Shown: positions 49,701 to 57,894, counted from the stretch's first letter. The stretch: 64,000 nucleotides of DNA from Legionella steelei (GCF_001468005.1 NZ_LNYY01000005.1:124001-188000), one strand, 5' to 3'. The notes: a model not told the origin generated them from the letters alone. Numbers and translations are program-made.

Positions 49701-51606
49701 ATTGCTCTATGGTTGAATGTTCCCAGAGCAAACTTGGATTAACTTCACGCTGAACTTTAAATTCGAGAGCCCCACAAAACTGAACCGCCAAGCTGGAATC
49801 AACGCCATAATAAGCAAAGTTAGCTCTAGAATTAATCGCTTCTGGATTTAGATGGAGCTGCTTCGCAAACCATTGCTTCATCCATTGTTGTAATTCATTT
49901 GGATTTAAATCAATTTGTTGTGTTTTAACATCCAAGCTTGCTTTTTGCCATTGAGCAATAATTTTTAACTCACCTCGCTCCACTGCCTGACGAGTGGCAT
50001 TGCGTTGAACTTTTCCACTTGAGGTTTTAGGTAACGTTGCCTGTTGAATTAAAATAATGCGAGCCGGTAATAAGGGTAAATCCTCACCACAACGTTGGAG
50101 AATTGCGTTAAAAACTTCATCGTGATCTTTAGCACGACGATGCACCTCTTGTACAATCACTAATTCGGGTTCTCCATCGATTTCTAAGGTAAATGCAGCA
50201 CAACCATGTTGAATTAACGCCGGATGACTGTCGTGAACAATTGACTCAATATCTTGCGGATAAATATTATGACCTCGGATGATAATTAAGTCTTTTAAAC
50301 GGCCAGTAATAAATAATTCACCATACTCATCCAAAAAACCAAGATCACCAGTACGTAAATATTTCTTATCGGAATTTAGCAGCTTAAGTTCAAAAATTTG
50401 CTGGCTAATCTCTGGTTTATTCCAATATCCTTGGGTAACACTAGGCCCAGAAACAACAATTTCACCTATTTGGAATGCCTTTAATTCAGTAACAGTTTGA
50501 GGGTCGATAATCTTAATTTCATGCTCAGAAGAAGCATAACCACAGCCAACCAAATCCAAATGATCAATTCCTGTTTCATTCAATTGGATCTGGTGTTCAT
50601 TCTGTAAAGAGTGCTTATCTACCTGTAGAATTCGCGTACTACTGGCCGTTTTTTTACCACTAACCATTAACGTTGTTTCTGCCATCCCATATACTGGATA
50701 ACAACACTCTGCTCGAAAACCATATGCCTTAAATGCCTCGCTAAATCGAGCCAAGGTTTTCGCACTTACAGGCTCCGCACCATTAAGAGCAAATAGCCAA
50801 TTACTTAAATCCAATTGTTTTTTTTGCTCATCGGTTATCGACGTCACACACATTTCATAAGAAAAATTAGGTGCCGGAGAAATATTTGCTCGATAATCAC
50901 TAATTGTTTTTAACCAGATGAAAGGATTTTTTAAGAATGTGGTCGGTGCCATTAAAACACTGTGTTTGTTATATGCTAAAGGATATAAAATGGCGCCAAT
51001 TAATCCCATATCGTGAAAAGGAGGTAACCAGGAACAAACCGTTTCAATTTTTCCCTCAAAGAGAGTATCAATAACTGTTGTGTTAGCAATAATATTCCCA
51101 TGACTGACCATAACCCCCTTAGGATTTCCGGTAGAGCCAGAGGTGTATTGTAAAAATGCTAAGTCATCCAGAGAAACCTGAGGCATTCCGCCACTATAAG
51201 ACGTATGAGACTCATCTTCGATGGCAATGACTTGTACTTTTTCAAAAACATATTGCTGTGCAATTGCAGTAGTTGTCAGGATAATCTCTGCTTTAGCATC
51301 ATCAATAATTGCTAAAATACGTTGAGTATGTCGATTACTACGAGGAGGATAGGCGGGCACAGCAACAATGCCAGCCATTAGGCAAGCAAGAAAAGAGGCG
51401 ATATACTCTAATCCTGGCGGCAATAATAAAATACATCGTGAACCGGGTTGAGTCACTACCAGTAATCTCGACGCAATATCAATTACGTTATGTAGCAGTT
51501 CCTTATTGGTTAAAGTATTTTTTTTATTTGCGCCTAAAAAGGTATAGGCTATCCTCTCTGGAAAAAGTGTTGCATTTTGACTTAGAGTATTAATTAAAGT
51601 TTCCAT
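43777..51606 (-). CDS. Hybrid FAAL-PKS-condensation megasynthase
   Basis: A 2609-residue modular enzyme. Fatty-acyl-AMP ligase: ~1-550 (YTSGSTGNPKG at 154-164; no CoA-ligase Lys loop read). Carrier domain 1: ~570-645, phosphopantetheine Ser S604 in GVDSS. Ketosynthase: ~661-1090, C834 in DTACSSS, H969, H1008. Acyltransferase: ~1187-1480, S1279 in GHSVG; HAFHS at 1383-1387 is typical of malonyl specificity. Ketoreductase: ~1795-1975, GGLGGIG at 1803 and Y1946. Carrier domain 2: ~2075-2155, S2112 in GMDSL. Condensation-like domain: ~2175-2609 with SHLLTDG (H2307, D2311); the first His of HHxxxDG is Ser. No dehydratase, enoylreductase or thioesterase is seen. The expected route is fatty acid activation, one malonyl extension, reduction to a beta-hydroxyacyl chain, then condensation with an unknown acceptor. 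It is followed by phosphohexomutase and HAD genes. Confidence 0.93.
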   Translation of the reverse strand: METLINTLSQNATLFPERIAYTFLGANKKNTLTNKELLHNVIDIASRLLVVTQPGSRCILLLPPGLEYIASFLACLMAGIVAVPAYPPRSNRHTQRILAIIDDAKAEIILTTTAIAQQYVFEKVQVIAIEDESHTSYSGGMPQVSLDDLAFLQYTSGSTGNPKGVMVSHGNIIANTTVIDTLFEGKIETVCSWLPPFHDMGLIGAILYPLAYNKHSVLMAPTTFLKNPFIWLKTISDYRANISPAPNFSYEMCVTSITDEQKKQLDLSNWLFALNGAEPVSAKTLARFSEAFKAYGFRAECCYPVYGMAETTLMVSGKKTASSTRILQVDKHSLQNEHQIQLNETGIDHLDLVGCGYASSEHEIKIIDPQTVTELKAFQIGEIVVSGPSVTQGYWNKPEISQQIFELKLLNSDKKYLRTGDLGFLDEYGELFITGRLKDLIIIRGHNIYPQDIESIVHDSHPALIQHGCAAFTLEIDGEPELVIVQEVHRRAKDHDEVFNAILQRCGEDLPLLPARIILIQQATLPKTSSGKVQRNATRQAVERGELKIIAQWQKASLDVKTQQIDLNPNELQQWMKQWFAKQLHLNPEAINSRANFAYYGVDSSLAVQFCGALEFKVQREVNPSLLWEHSTIEQLVYYLETDQDGRQAQVTQEMDKEHPIEPIAIIGMSCRFPGRANSPEAFWKFLKAGEDGITQVPPERWDSELYYAAQPGTPGKMVTSKGGFIDNIDRFDAALFNISRREAEAMDPQHRLLLELTWEALERAGIAPLSLDNSDTGIFIGISSNDYSQLAHNTISNHADAYYGIGNAHSAAAGRIAYFLGTHGESIAVDTACSSSLVAVFNACQDLHEKTCSLAIVGGVNSILDPSLSVSFSQAGMLSPNGKCQVFDAKADGYVRSEGCGILILKRLSDAQRNKDNIIAVIQSAVVNSDGHSNGITAPSPKAQQDLIGKALHMAGISPDAIDYVEAHGTGTRLGDPIEFNALKKVFATSTRQKDLYIGSVKSNIGHLEAAAGMAGLIKTVLMLQHRQIPPNLHFEMVNPLINLASIPARVPTALHEWETGDRKHIRYAGVSSFGFTGTNAHLILAESPTTDATITPTDAPQRPLHVFTLSGHTPEALAAQQTRLLEFIQGEDCVDLASLCHSLAIGRSTLDYRFAISVQTHGELIEKLRAAIISNESVGLNVGKTTFLFTGQGSQYSGMGWELYNSHPLFRKEVDHCSQLLADYLPEPLTTVMFASEKAYLLNQTQYTQPALFVLQYALAQLWMSWGIHPTAVIGHSVGEYVAATVAGVMNLADGLKLITARAKLMQAQQKGSMLAVNVEESQALALLDEFKACSPHAILNIAAVNSVSQVVFAGEEGVIRLLDQKCQLQGLRTTELQVSHAFHSELLRPMIAEFKRISASIQYHAPKMVLISNVSGKAISAINADYWAEHMLATVQFSAGIQELLLENYRTFIEIGPQPVLLNFAKEHSIQPQQILWLASLRKNQSNWQTLSESIAQLYKNGNTIDWHAYDAPFKLQISAKPLPTYPFQHQSYWLTVDPIAQENRVLDSFLSQSLYQVEWKPLAEAHNPVEPTSITGTWLIFANKDSESKNMVRHLSTYLRDAIVVNPGVKYQISRDTVMLNPYQPEHFLNFLSKHSEIRGVFYLWGLVGSEFFQEEQLKAAAYDDFNQLIRCSCAGLLHLVQALMHQKQKSKLWTLTRATTTIQHQSLPFFSPLLGMGKTLVLEYPELDYHHFDVDVGAKAEKTAQKLHQLISQPFQDEPVLAYQQAALYVPRIVTAPLSRSIENKKTLRKNGSYLITGGLGGIGSILCKWLMHQEVNSIILLGRQPLTDKITERLNEFRVNDIAIQYLQADVSDYQKLRQVLTMAQNTMPPIKGIFHTAGTLSDGLWSHLTWQQFEEVFRAKVQGSFNLHCLSKELMPELEHFIMFSSISSLFGSPGQANYAAANTFLDNLAHYRAQAGLPALSINFGPWQEVGMTRNLVQSWLAYGIQNISEKVGLASLKRMLSSSFTQLCLMPNNIVSVMEHLPRSYKKLLVEILPATQENPTPISQVTNQQDQDFITRLKKAHQQQRLTDLTNLFINEVRIILRLKESDALPMNANLLSLGMDSLLASELLHQLQRKLLLENLSIQSLLFENRSLEDLIYFLNEKIVDAENSEETTLLTKAARHLLQLSVQQIRIWRHIQDQPANPAYVVTNLFQLDGSVDVLILEKSIQQVIERHSMLRCSFHISMGTPFQFCHDQVDFKLHYFDFRTLEAKNQNKQINQLLKKISHHQFDLHKAPLLESYLIQYAEKQYVWAFSVSHLLTDGGSSLILFQDILHFYALNQNRSSQTLPAATPYEDFIDWQLANVVNGTYEKYVAFWHDTLLNYNPPVLPTDKAIPQQALAIGAKEPIHFSVELLNKLQDLTKKSQVTLPNLLFTAYGLLLAQFAQTDQAFITMLCAGRETEKCQTIMGNVANELPLIIHYSPVMSFIDIARQLQNSLVQFSEYQYLQPEQITEIGLPVPDVSFDFQHLEIKPVDPGFTLKPFAFDDANIPLWGSNPRKLSLKFTYNRTLLTGYLKYRVDLYDCKTIALLTRQFLTIIKEVVERPERTCSILTDLCGARL

Positions 51607-51957
51607 GTTTATTAGACTTCTTACTAATACAAGTTCGCTTGCTAATCAAGTTTCCTTATGAATTAATCCATGTTCATATAGCAAGAGAACAACAACTGAG
51701 CTGCAGAATATCTATACAATATAGACTATATTTAAACATAAGCCTAACTTATTGAGCCTATCCCTTTGTATCAATATTGAAAATTATGTGCGCCGCAGCA
51801 ATTTAGTACCGTTCATTCCCGTGAAATCAAGAATCAAACAAAAATAAACTGAGCATATTCTGAAGATGGAACAATAAAGACTATCAATGCAGATGCAAAC
51901 ACAATTCTAATTTTCTAAACTATAATTTAGGAGACTTAGATTTATTTTCTTACGATT
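51607..51957. other. Gene-free divergent promoter region of the megasynthase operon
   Basis: An A/T-rich stretch between the megasynthase and the divergent DUF962 gene. I see only a small palindrome, TCTATACAATATAGA, and no promoter strong enough to name. Confidence 0.4.
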
Positions 51958-52266
51958 ATGAACGATAAGAAATTTGCGAACTTTAATGAGTTCTATCCTT
52001 TTTATCTCAATGAACATAAGACAATCATGTGCCGGCGTTTGCATGTTGTCGGAACCTCTTTAGCCTGTTTATGTTTACTCTTGTTCCTTTTTACCTGGAA
52101 TTGGCTATGGCTTGTTCTCATGCTTGTTACAGGCTACGGATTTGCTTGGATCGGGCATTATGTGTTTGAAAAAAATAAACCAGCTACATTTCATTACCCG
52201 CTATACAGCTTAATGGGTGATTTTGTCATGCTTTGGCAGATTTTAAGTGGAAAATTAAAGTTCTAA
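51958..52266 (+). CDS. DUF962/Mpo1-like membrane protein
   Basis: A 102-residue protein of the DUF962 family, to which yeast Mpo1 (an Fe-dependent 2-hydroxy fatty acid dioxygenase) belongs. FNEFYPFYLNEHKTIMCRRLHVVGT with conserved His residues, then two hydrophobic segments, then WIGHYVFEKNKPATFHYPLYSLMGDF with further His residues is the full family pattern. Its position divergent from the lipid megasynthase is suggestive, but a shared pathway is inference. The ribosome binding site is weak (GGAG about 28 bases away). Confidence 0.88.
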   Translation: MNDKKFANFNEFYPFYLNEHKTIMCRRLHVVGTSLACLCLLLFLFTWNWLWLVLMLVTGYGFAWIGHYVFEKNKPATFHYPLYSLMGDFVMLWQILSGKLKF

Positions 52267-52339
52267 TTTTGGTTTTTCCTGTATTTTTGCGCAAATTTAG
52301 TCTAAATTGCAATTAAACTGCTCGTGCAAGGAGTGTGTC

Positions 52340-52780
52340 ATGATACTTGAGAGTCCTGCATTCATCCATAATGCTTTTATTCCTCAAGAATATACTTGTA
52401 ATGGGGTCAACCATTCACCCCCATTAATGTGGAAAGACGCACCCACAAATACCCAGTCTTTTGTTTTAATTATGGATGATCCTGATGCGCCAGCAGGATT
52501 ATGGGTGCACTGGATTTTATTTAATATCCCCTCTGACTGCCATGAACTTAAAACAGGAATTGGTATTCCATCAAAAGCAATTAGTGCGCGAAATAGTTGG
52601 GGAAAAACAGGTTATGGGGGGCCTTGCCCGCCAAGTGGTACTCATCGTTATTTTTTCAAGCTCTATGCGTTGGATACCTTTTTAAATTTAGGTGAAGATG
52701 CGACGAAAAAAGAGATAGAGACCGCAATGCAAAATCATATTATTGGCCAGACTGAATTTATTGGCAGATACAGTCAATGA
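52340..52780 (+). CDS. PEBP (YbhB/YbcL) family protein
   Basis: A 146-residue phosphatidylethanolamine-binding-protein homologue. NHSPPLMWKDAPTNTQSFVLIMDDPDAP is the family's central anion-site segment, with DPDAP. VHWILFNIP and GPCPPSGTHRYFFKLYALD complete the conserved pocket. The function in bacteria is poorly defined. I use the ATG preceded by AAGGAG at 52328-52333; an upstream ATG 11 codons earlier has no site. Confidence 0.9.
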   Translation: MILESPAFIHNAFIPQEYTCNGVNHSPPLMWKDAPTNTQSFVLIMDDPDAPAGLWVHWILFNIPSDCHELKTGIGIPSKAISARNSWGKTGYGGPCPPSGTHRYFFKLYALDTFLNLGEDATKKEIETAMQNHIIGQTEFIGRYSQ

Positions 52781-52788
52781 GTTATTCT

Positions 52789-52850
52789 GTAGCCTGGGTG
52801 TAATGAAGTGAAGCCCGGGTTACGGTCTTTCAGACCTTTGCTCAGGCTAC
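52789..52850. repeat. Dispersed palindromic repeat after the PEBP gene
   Basis: GTAGCCTGGGTG...AAGCCCGGG on the left and CTCAGGCTAC on the right, inverted. Directly follows the PEBP stop. Confidence 0.7.
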
Positions 52851-52888
52851 TCCGAAACTGACGTCATTGAGCGTTGTTGTATTAAGAA

Positions 52889-53374
52889 TTAAAATCGGGC
52901 AATGGTTAAACCACAACATTCTTTAGTTACTTCATTGAGATGCTCTACAACACTGCTTAGGCAACGCGTTAGCAAATATATTGGATTAAAAACAACCGCA
53001 GCGACAGCGGCGCAGGCTCCAATAACTCCCATAGTTGCATCGACAACCACATGGGCGGCGCATGATTTAAATGAGGAACATGTATTGGAACTGGCTGCAG
53101 ACCTGGGGGCAAAAACGGCTAATAGCACAGCAGGCACAAGGAGTAATAAAGTAGCTGCCAAATAAAGAAAAGCTTTCAAAAAGAGTAATAATGCATTCAC
53201 TCCTAACCAAATGGGATTATGGAGCGGGCGAACAAGTAAGTCAGTGAACTCACTTAGCTCATGAATGGGGTGAAAATAAGATGGTTGTGGAATGGGGATC
53301 AGCTGAGAGTATTTGCTTCTTAGGCTTGAGTGAGTATTCCAATGTGACTCTACTTTTGAAAAAAAACTAGCCAT
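52889..53374 (-). CDS. Hypothetical membrane protein with two hydrophobic hairpins
   Basis: A 161-residue protein I do not recognise. The N-terminal ~50 residues are soluble and Pro/His-rich (PIPQPSYFHPIHELSEF). Two long hydrophobic stretches follow, at about 55-89 and 107-137, each long enough for one or two membrane passes. The C-terminal ~20 residues include a Cys pair (KECCGL). No signal peptide cleavage site is clear. It is a single gene between two palindromic repeats. A membrane-inserting effector or an ordinary inner-membrane protein are both possible. Confidence 0.6.
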   Translation of the reverse strand: MASFFSKVESHWNTHSSLRSKYSQLIPIPQPSYFHPIHELSEFTDLLVRPLHNPIWLGVNALLLFLKAFLYLAATLLLLVPAVLLAVFAPRSAASSNTCSSFKSCAAHVVVDATMGVIGACAAVAAVVFNPIYLLTRCLSSVVEHLNEVTKECCGLTIARF

Positions 53375-53448
53375 AACACATCCCTTTTTATTATTTTTTT
53401 GAGGGGCGTATCATGCCAATTAATAAAAAAAAAGAAAATAGTTTGATT

Positions 53449-53494
53449 TAAATTTTCTGTCATTCCTGCCTACGCGGGAGTGACAGAAAATTTA
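53449..53494. repeat. TAAATTTTCTGTCATTCC inverted repeat
   Basis: The 18-base arms TAAATTTTCTGTCATTCC (53449-53466) and GGAGTGACAGAAAATTTA (53477-53494) pair at 17 positions around a 10-base loop. The core resembles the widespread GTCATTCC...GCGGG palindromic repeat of intergenic bacterial DNA. It lies in the gap between the membrane-protein gene and sodC. Confidence 0.7.
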
Positions 53495-53612
53495 ATATAT
53501 CCATAAAAAAGAATGTTCGCGCCTTCGTCACCTCATCATGGAGAGCATCGGGATGGCGGAGCACTGTAAACACTTGCTAAACAACATGGTTGTTCAAAAA
53601 ACTCTCGATATC

Positions 53613-54113
53613 TTATGCCGGAATTTTTCCACAAGCAATGCGATCACCACCGCCACCTAAAGGAGGGGTATCGCTATAATTATCTCCACCAGCATGAACC
53701 ATTACGGCATGACCCTTAATATCTTGAGTCTTTAAACGAGGCGCCAATGTGGGGGTGTTTGCTGTTCCGTTACTATCAACAACGAGCACAGGTAGATCTC
53801 CCAAATGACCTTCGCCATATGGGCCAAGATGTTTATTAGTGTTCGCTGGGTCTAAATGGCTGCCAGCATTTTTAGCATGATCACCGCAATCAGGATGTTG
53901 ATGGATGTGGAACCCACGAATGCCAGCAGGAAGTCCAGTCAATTGAGGTTTAATCAGTAAACCGTATTTACTGTCTTCAAAAGTAACTTTACCTATTGGG
54001 GTCCCATCTGTGGTAGATACATCACTCGTGACCGTATCTGCAGTGGCTATTGAGGCTGTAAATAAGACCAACGCCCCCATGATCATTTGTTTTTTTTGTT
54101 TGTTTTTCTTCAT
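53613..54113 (-). CDS. sodC: Periplasmic Cu/Zn superoxide dismutase
   Basis: Dismutes superoxide in the periplasm. Residues 1-25 form a signal peptide (basic start, then IMGALVLFTASIATA). GFHIHQHPDCGD (about residues 67-78) is the first Cu/Zn signature with Cu-binding His, and SHLDPAN follows. The HAVMVHAGGDNYSD segment and the final GGGGDRIACG, with the disulfide Cys, are family-standard. At 166 residues it has normal length. A protective role against the phagocyte oxidative burst is usual for intracellular pathogens. Confidence 0.96.
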   Translation of the reverse strand: MKKNKQKKQMIMGALVLFTASIATADTVTSDVSTTDGTPIGKVTFEDSKYGLLIKPQLTGLPAGIRGFHIHQHPDCGDHAKNAGSHLDPANTNKHLGPYGEGHLGDLPVLVVDSNGTANTPTLAPRLKTQDIKGHAVMVHAGGDNYSDTPPLGGGGDRIACGKIPA

Positions 54114-54239
54114 GGGGAAATCCTTTTTAGTGACAATTTTTTCATTCTAACATAGCATATTAGCAAGACATTATCTAAATATTGAATTTAAAAACGTAAA
54201 TAATGATGGAAATTAAGTACGTCATTAAGGTTTGTTACT

Positions 54240-54767
54240 ATGATTAAAAATTACTCAACACTTAATATAAGAACTGCTACATCAGAAGATGCCGAAGCTA
54301 TAGCACAAATCCATATCTGCTCTTGGCAAAAAATGTATCGAGATTTTATTCCAGAAATTATATTACAAAATTTATCCATAAAAGAGCGAACTCAGCAATG
54401 GTATGATTTGATAAAACAGGGAGGGAATGTATTAGTTATCGAAGTAGACAATCAACTCGTTGGCTTTGCGAGCATTTGTTGTTTTCGTGATTTTAGCGCA
54501 GACAATACAATGGGTGAAATCAGTGCGATTTATTTACACCCGGACTATTGGCGAGTTGGATTAGGTACCAAATTATGCAAGGCTGCAATTTCTGAACTTG
54601 CAAACCAGGGATATAAAAAGATACTTTTATGGGTATTTGAGGACAATATTCAGGCACGCAAATTCTACGATGCCATAGGTTTTGAGGCTACAGACTCGAC
54701 TAAGTTAGAAGAGTTTTATGAGGGTGGGGCGTTATTAAAGGAAGTGCTTTATCAGAAAGCTCTTTAA
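54240..54767 (+). CDS. GNAT acetyltransferase
   Basis: A 175-residue GNAT. NIRTATSEDAEAIAQIHICSWQKMYRDFIP is the N-terminal segment typical of RimI/YjcF-like members. The acetyl-CoA loop is HPDYWRVGLGTKLCKAAI (about residues 101-118; pattern R-x-G-x-G-x). Motif B LWVFEDNIQARKFYDAIGF follows. Substrate unknown. TAAGG lies eight bases before the ATG. Confidence 0.9.
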   Translation: MIKNYSTLNIRTATSEDAEAIAQIHICSWQKMYRDFIPEIILQNLSIKERTQQWYDLIKQGGNVLVIEVDNQLVGFASICCFRDFSADNTMGEISAIYLHPDYWRVGLGTKLCKAAISELANQGYKKILLWVFEDNIQARKFYDAIGFEATDSTKLEEFYEGGALLKEVLYQKAL

Positions 54768-54805
54768 GCCCTCATCGAGCTCAAAATTTGAGTATATGTA
54801 GGTTC

Positions 54806-54888
54806 GTAGCCTGGGTGCAGCGCAGCGAAACCCGGAGTTCTGGATATAAACCTTTAAATCTGGGGCCTCTGCGTTGCACCCGGGCTAC
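54806..54888. repeat. Dispersed palindromic repeat between GNAT and SelO genes
   Basis: It opens with GTAGCCTGGGTGCAGCG and closes with GTTGCACCCGGGCTAC. The ends pair with few mismatches. It lies between the convergent GNAT and SelO genes. Confidence 0.75.
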
Positions 54889-54901
54889 ATATTAAATTAA
54901 T

Positions 54902-56383
54902 TTAAGTACCACAAAATGTTTGATGGACTCGTTCGTGAGGTAAAGGCAAACCCTGTAAGTTTTCAGTATTTTTTTGCTGTTGAAAAGGGTTTTTCAATAC
55001 ACTTAAAAGAGCGTCCATTAACGTAGGGTCATTGTCTTCAATAAACGTGTTAATTGCATTTTCAACTAAGTGATTTCTTGGGATATATGCGGGATTTACT
55101 TGATTCATCCTGGTTTTTATTGCCATGAGATCCGCATTTTGGTGTTTTATGTGCTGCAACCAGTCAGAAACCCACCGTTCACTATTAGGCTGATTGCCCA
55201 ATGTGTTTATTAACTCGTTCTGGCGGCTTCTACAGTCAATCGCTTGATTGAGAAGACGAAATGTATTGGTATAATCAGGTTTATGTTCTTGTAATAAGCC
55301 AAAGAAGTTTTTAATAAGTTCTAAGGTGTTCGCATTATCATCAGACAGACCTAACTTTTCGCTTATTTTTTTATTCCAGTATTGAGAAAAAACTGTGTTA
55401 AATGAGTCGAGAGTTTCTTGCAACTGTTGGGGGGCTTCGTTACTTTCAAATAAAGGCAAGAGAGTTTTGCCAAACTGCGCTAAATTCCATTTTGCGATAG
55501 AAGCTTGATTTCCAAATGCATAACGACCGGCTACATCAATGGAGCTATATACGGTACCAAAATCAAATTCGTCCATAAACGCACAGGGTCCATAGTCAAT
55601 TGTTTCGCCGGAAATTGTCATATTATCCGTATTCATGACTCCATGAATAAAGCCTACACCCATCCATTCAGCGATAAGATGTGCTTGCCGATCCACGACC
55701 TGTTTAAATAATTCAAGATAAGGACTTTCGCAGGATAAAAGCTCAGGATAATGTCGTTCCAGAGCGTAATTCGCTAGAGATTTTAGTAAGTGACTCTCTT
55801 TTTGAGCAGCCGCATATTCAAAAGAACCAACGCGTAAACTACTGGAGGCAACACGAGTTAATACACCTAAAGGGACGGGGCCGTTTTGGCGATAGATTTG
55901 CTCTTTGCTTGCAATTGCAGCCAAACAACGGGTAGTGGGAATATTTAATCCATGCATTGCTTCACTGATGAGATATTCTCTTAATACAGCAGAAAGCGGG
56001 GCTCTGCCATCACCTGTTCGTGAAAACCTGGTTCTTCCTGATCCTTTGAGCTGAATATCCCATCGTGCTCCATCTTGACTGCGTATCTCGCCAAGTAATA
56101 CAGCACGACCATCTCCTAAAAGAGGAACATAGTATCCGAATTGATGTCCTGCATAGGCTAAGGCAATACTTTTTAGGTGTGTGGGAACCGAGTTTCCGGC
56201 ATAAAGAGATAGGCGCTCTTTTTCGGGGGTAGAAGGGGAGTTTGGCGCACAAAGAAAAGCAGCTAATTCATGGTTGAATTTGACTAAATAAGGATTTGCG
56301 ATCGGATTCGGGGCGATCACTTCATAAAAATTAGAAGGTAATTTTAAGTAAGAACTGCGATGAATATAGGGAATCAAATTCAA
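54902..56383 (-). CDS. selO: Protein adenylyltransferase SelO (YdiU family)
   Basis: A pseudokinase-fold enzyme that transfers AMP from ATP to protein Ser, Thr or Tyr. GDGRAVLLGEIRSQDGARWDIQLKGSGRTRFSRTGDGRAPLSAVLREYLISEAMHGL (about residues 90-147) is the diagnostic block. GVMNTDNMTISGETIDYGPCAFMD is the catalytic region. At 493 residues it is near the usual ~480. The start is TTG; no nearby ATG gives the conserved N-terminus. In the TTG reading the protein starts MNLIPYIHRSS. Confidence 0.93.
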   Translation of the reverse strand: MNLIPYIHRSSYLKLPSNFYEVIAPNPIANPYLVKFNHELAAFLCAPNSPSTPEKERLSLYAGNSVPTHLKSIALAYAGHQFGYYVPLLGDGRAVLLGEIRSQDGARWDIQLKGSGRTRFSRTGDGRAPLSAVLREYLISEAMHGLNIPTTRCLAAIASKEQIYRQNGPVPLGVLTRVASSSLRVGSFEYAAAQKESHLLKSLANYALERHYPELLSCESPYLELFKQVVDRQAHLIAEWMGVGFIHGVMNTDNMTISGETIDYGPCAFMDEFDFGTVYSSIDVAGRYAFGNQASIAKWNLAQFGKTLLPLFESNEAPQQLQETLDSFNTVFSQYWNKKISEKLGLSDDNANTLELIKNFFGLLQEHKPDYTNTFRLLNQAIDCRSRQNELINTLGNQPNSERWVSDWLQHIKHQNADLMAIKTRMNQVNPAYIPRNHLVENAINTFIEDNDPTLMDALLSVLKNPFQQQKNTENLQGLPLPHERVHQTFCGT

Positions 56384-56604
56384 GCCAACCCATAAAAATT
56401 GTATATTAAATGTTTAACAAAAATCCTTCAATGTGCACAGCAACTAGAATTTAAGAAAACCCAATAACTCTCCACCAAATTTTAGCGAGAGTCATTGCTG
56501 AATTAAAGGGAGCCTTTTATCTATTATAGCGCAGATGGAGTAACAGCTTATATAAACAATTTATGCACCATTCGTTATATCATGAGTCTGTCGAAAAATT
56601 CATT

Positions 56605-57894
56605 TTATTTTGGTTTATTGATTAACCGATAAATCAATAAAGCCGAACGTTGAGTTTGAGTTGTAAGCGAAGGAACGTCTAAGGTTTCATTCACAGAATG
56701 TGCTCCTGTGCCTACAGGGCCTAAACCGGCCAATGCACCATTTATCATAGAAGCAATGTGCGAAATATCACCTGCACCTCTCGTTCCTGGATCAAGAGGA
56801 AGTACCATTCCTTGCTCTAAGTCCTCACTGACTAAACTATATTGTCTTAATAAGGATTCGTTGGCAGCAGTAGGTGGCATACTTGGAATTCCATCTTGGA
56901 ACTTAATGGAGGCTGTTGTTCCTGGCAGATGATCGGCAACAATATTGGTTATTTTTTCCTCGGCATCGTTTTTTTGCTCTTCGCTAATGAAGCGTAAGTC
57001 TCCATTTGCTACAGCAATTTTTGCAACGACATTGCTTTTGCCAAAGGCCTCGCCTTGAATATGATTATTCTTAACCGTAGTCCCACCTAAAATAAGGCCA
57101 GGACTAAATGATAAAAAACTCTCTCTACCAAGCTGCGTACGCATGGTATTTAAAATTCGTACTAATTCAAATGTCGCACCATAACCTGCTTTTTTTTGAA
57201 AAATTTCTGATGAGTGCGCTTCATTACCATGTGCTTCTAATGTCCAATGGCTTATGCCTCGGCGAGCAACAGTTGCAGTATCTGACGTAATTGCCCACTC
57301 AAAATCTAAAGCAACATCACACTTTTTTGCTGCATCGATTAAAGGTTTTCTTGAAATCGAAGTAGGTTTCCCAGAGTCTTCTTCATCACCAGTTAAAACA
57401 ACAGTGATATTCGCATCATCTAGCGCTTTTGCCCCTTGCAACGCTTTTAATGCATAAAGAATGACAATTACTCCGCCTTTGTCATCAATAACTCCTGGCC
57501 CTGTTGCAACAGCTTTTTTCCGCTCAAAATGTTGAAAGGGGCTATTTTCAGGAAATACTGTATCAAGATGCCCAATTAAAAGCAGTTTTTTGCCTTTAGT
57601 TCCACTGCGCTCAGCAATTAAGGTTCCTGCTCGATGTAGTGCAGGCGGTTCATTAACCCAATACGTTTTAAATCCAAGCTGGTCTAATTGTTTGCGTACA
57701 ATGTTCCCTACATGCCGAATTCCTGTAATGTTGGTAGTACCACTGTTTATATTGACTAATTGTTCCAATAATGACAGCTGTTCTTGAGACTGGGTGGTAA
57801 TATATTGAGCTATATTTTTTTCTACTGGAGTGAGGTGAGCTGCGTTTGCTATTTGATTGAGTAATAGAAAAAAAACACAGGTGAGTTTTCTCAT
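56605..57894 (-). CDS. Secreted M20-family metallopeptidase (CPG2-like)
   Basis: A zinc carboxypeptidase-like hydrolase. From the chosen ATG residues 1-18 (MRKLTCVFFLLLNQIANA) form a signal peptide. Metal ligands are in LLLIGHLDTVFP (His, Asp), GPGVIDDKGG, VLTGDEEDSG (Glu pair), and a C-terminal His in TGAHSVNETLD. GNEAHSSEIF is the dimerisation-domain His. Similar enzymes cleave C-terminal glutamate or other amino acids; the substrate is unknown. The frame is open 13 codons upstream, but that would hide the signal peptide. Confidence 0.9.
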   Translation of the reverse strand: MRKLTCVFFLLLNQIANAAHLTPVEKNIAQYITTQSQEQLSLLEQLVNINSGTTNITGIRHVGNIVRKQLDQLGFKTYWVNEPPALHRAGTLIAERSGTKGKKLLLIGHLDTVFPENSPFQHFERKKAVATGPGVIDDKGGVIVILYALKALQGAKALDDANITVVLTGDEEDSGKPTSISRKPLIDAAKKCDVALDFEWAITSDTATVARRGISHWTLEAHGNEAHSSEIFQKKAGYGATFELVRILNTMRTQLGRESFLSFSPGLILGGTTVKNNHIQGEAFGKSNVVAKIAVANGDLRFISEEQKNDAEEKITNIVADHLPGTTASIKFQDGIPSMPPTAANESLLRQYSLVSEDLEQGMVLPLDPGTRGAGDISHIASMINGALAGLGPVGTGAHSVNETLDVPSLTTQTQRSALLIYRLINKPK

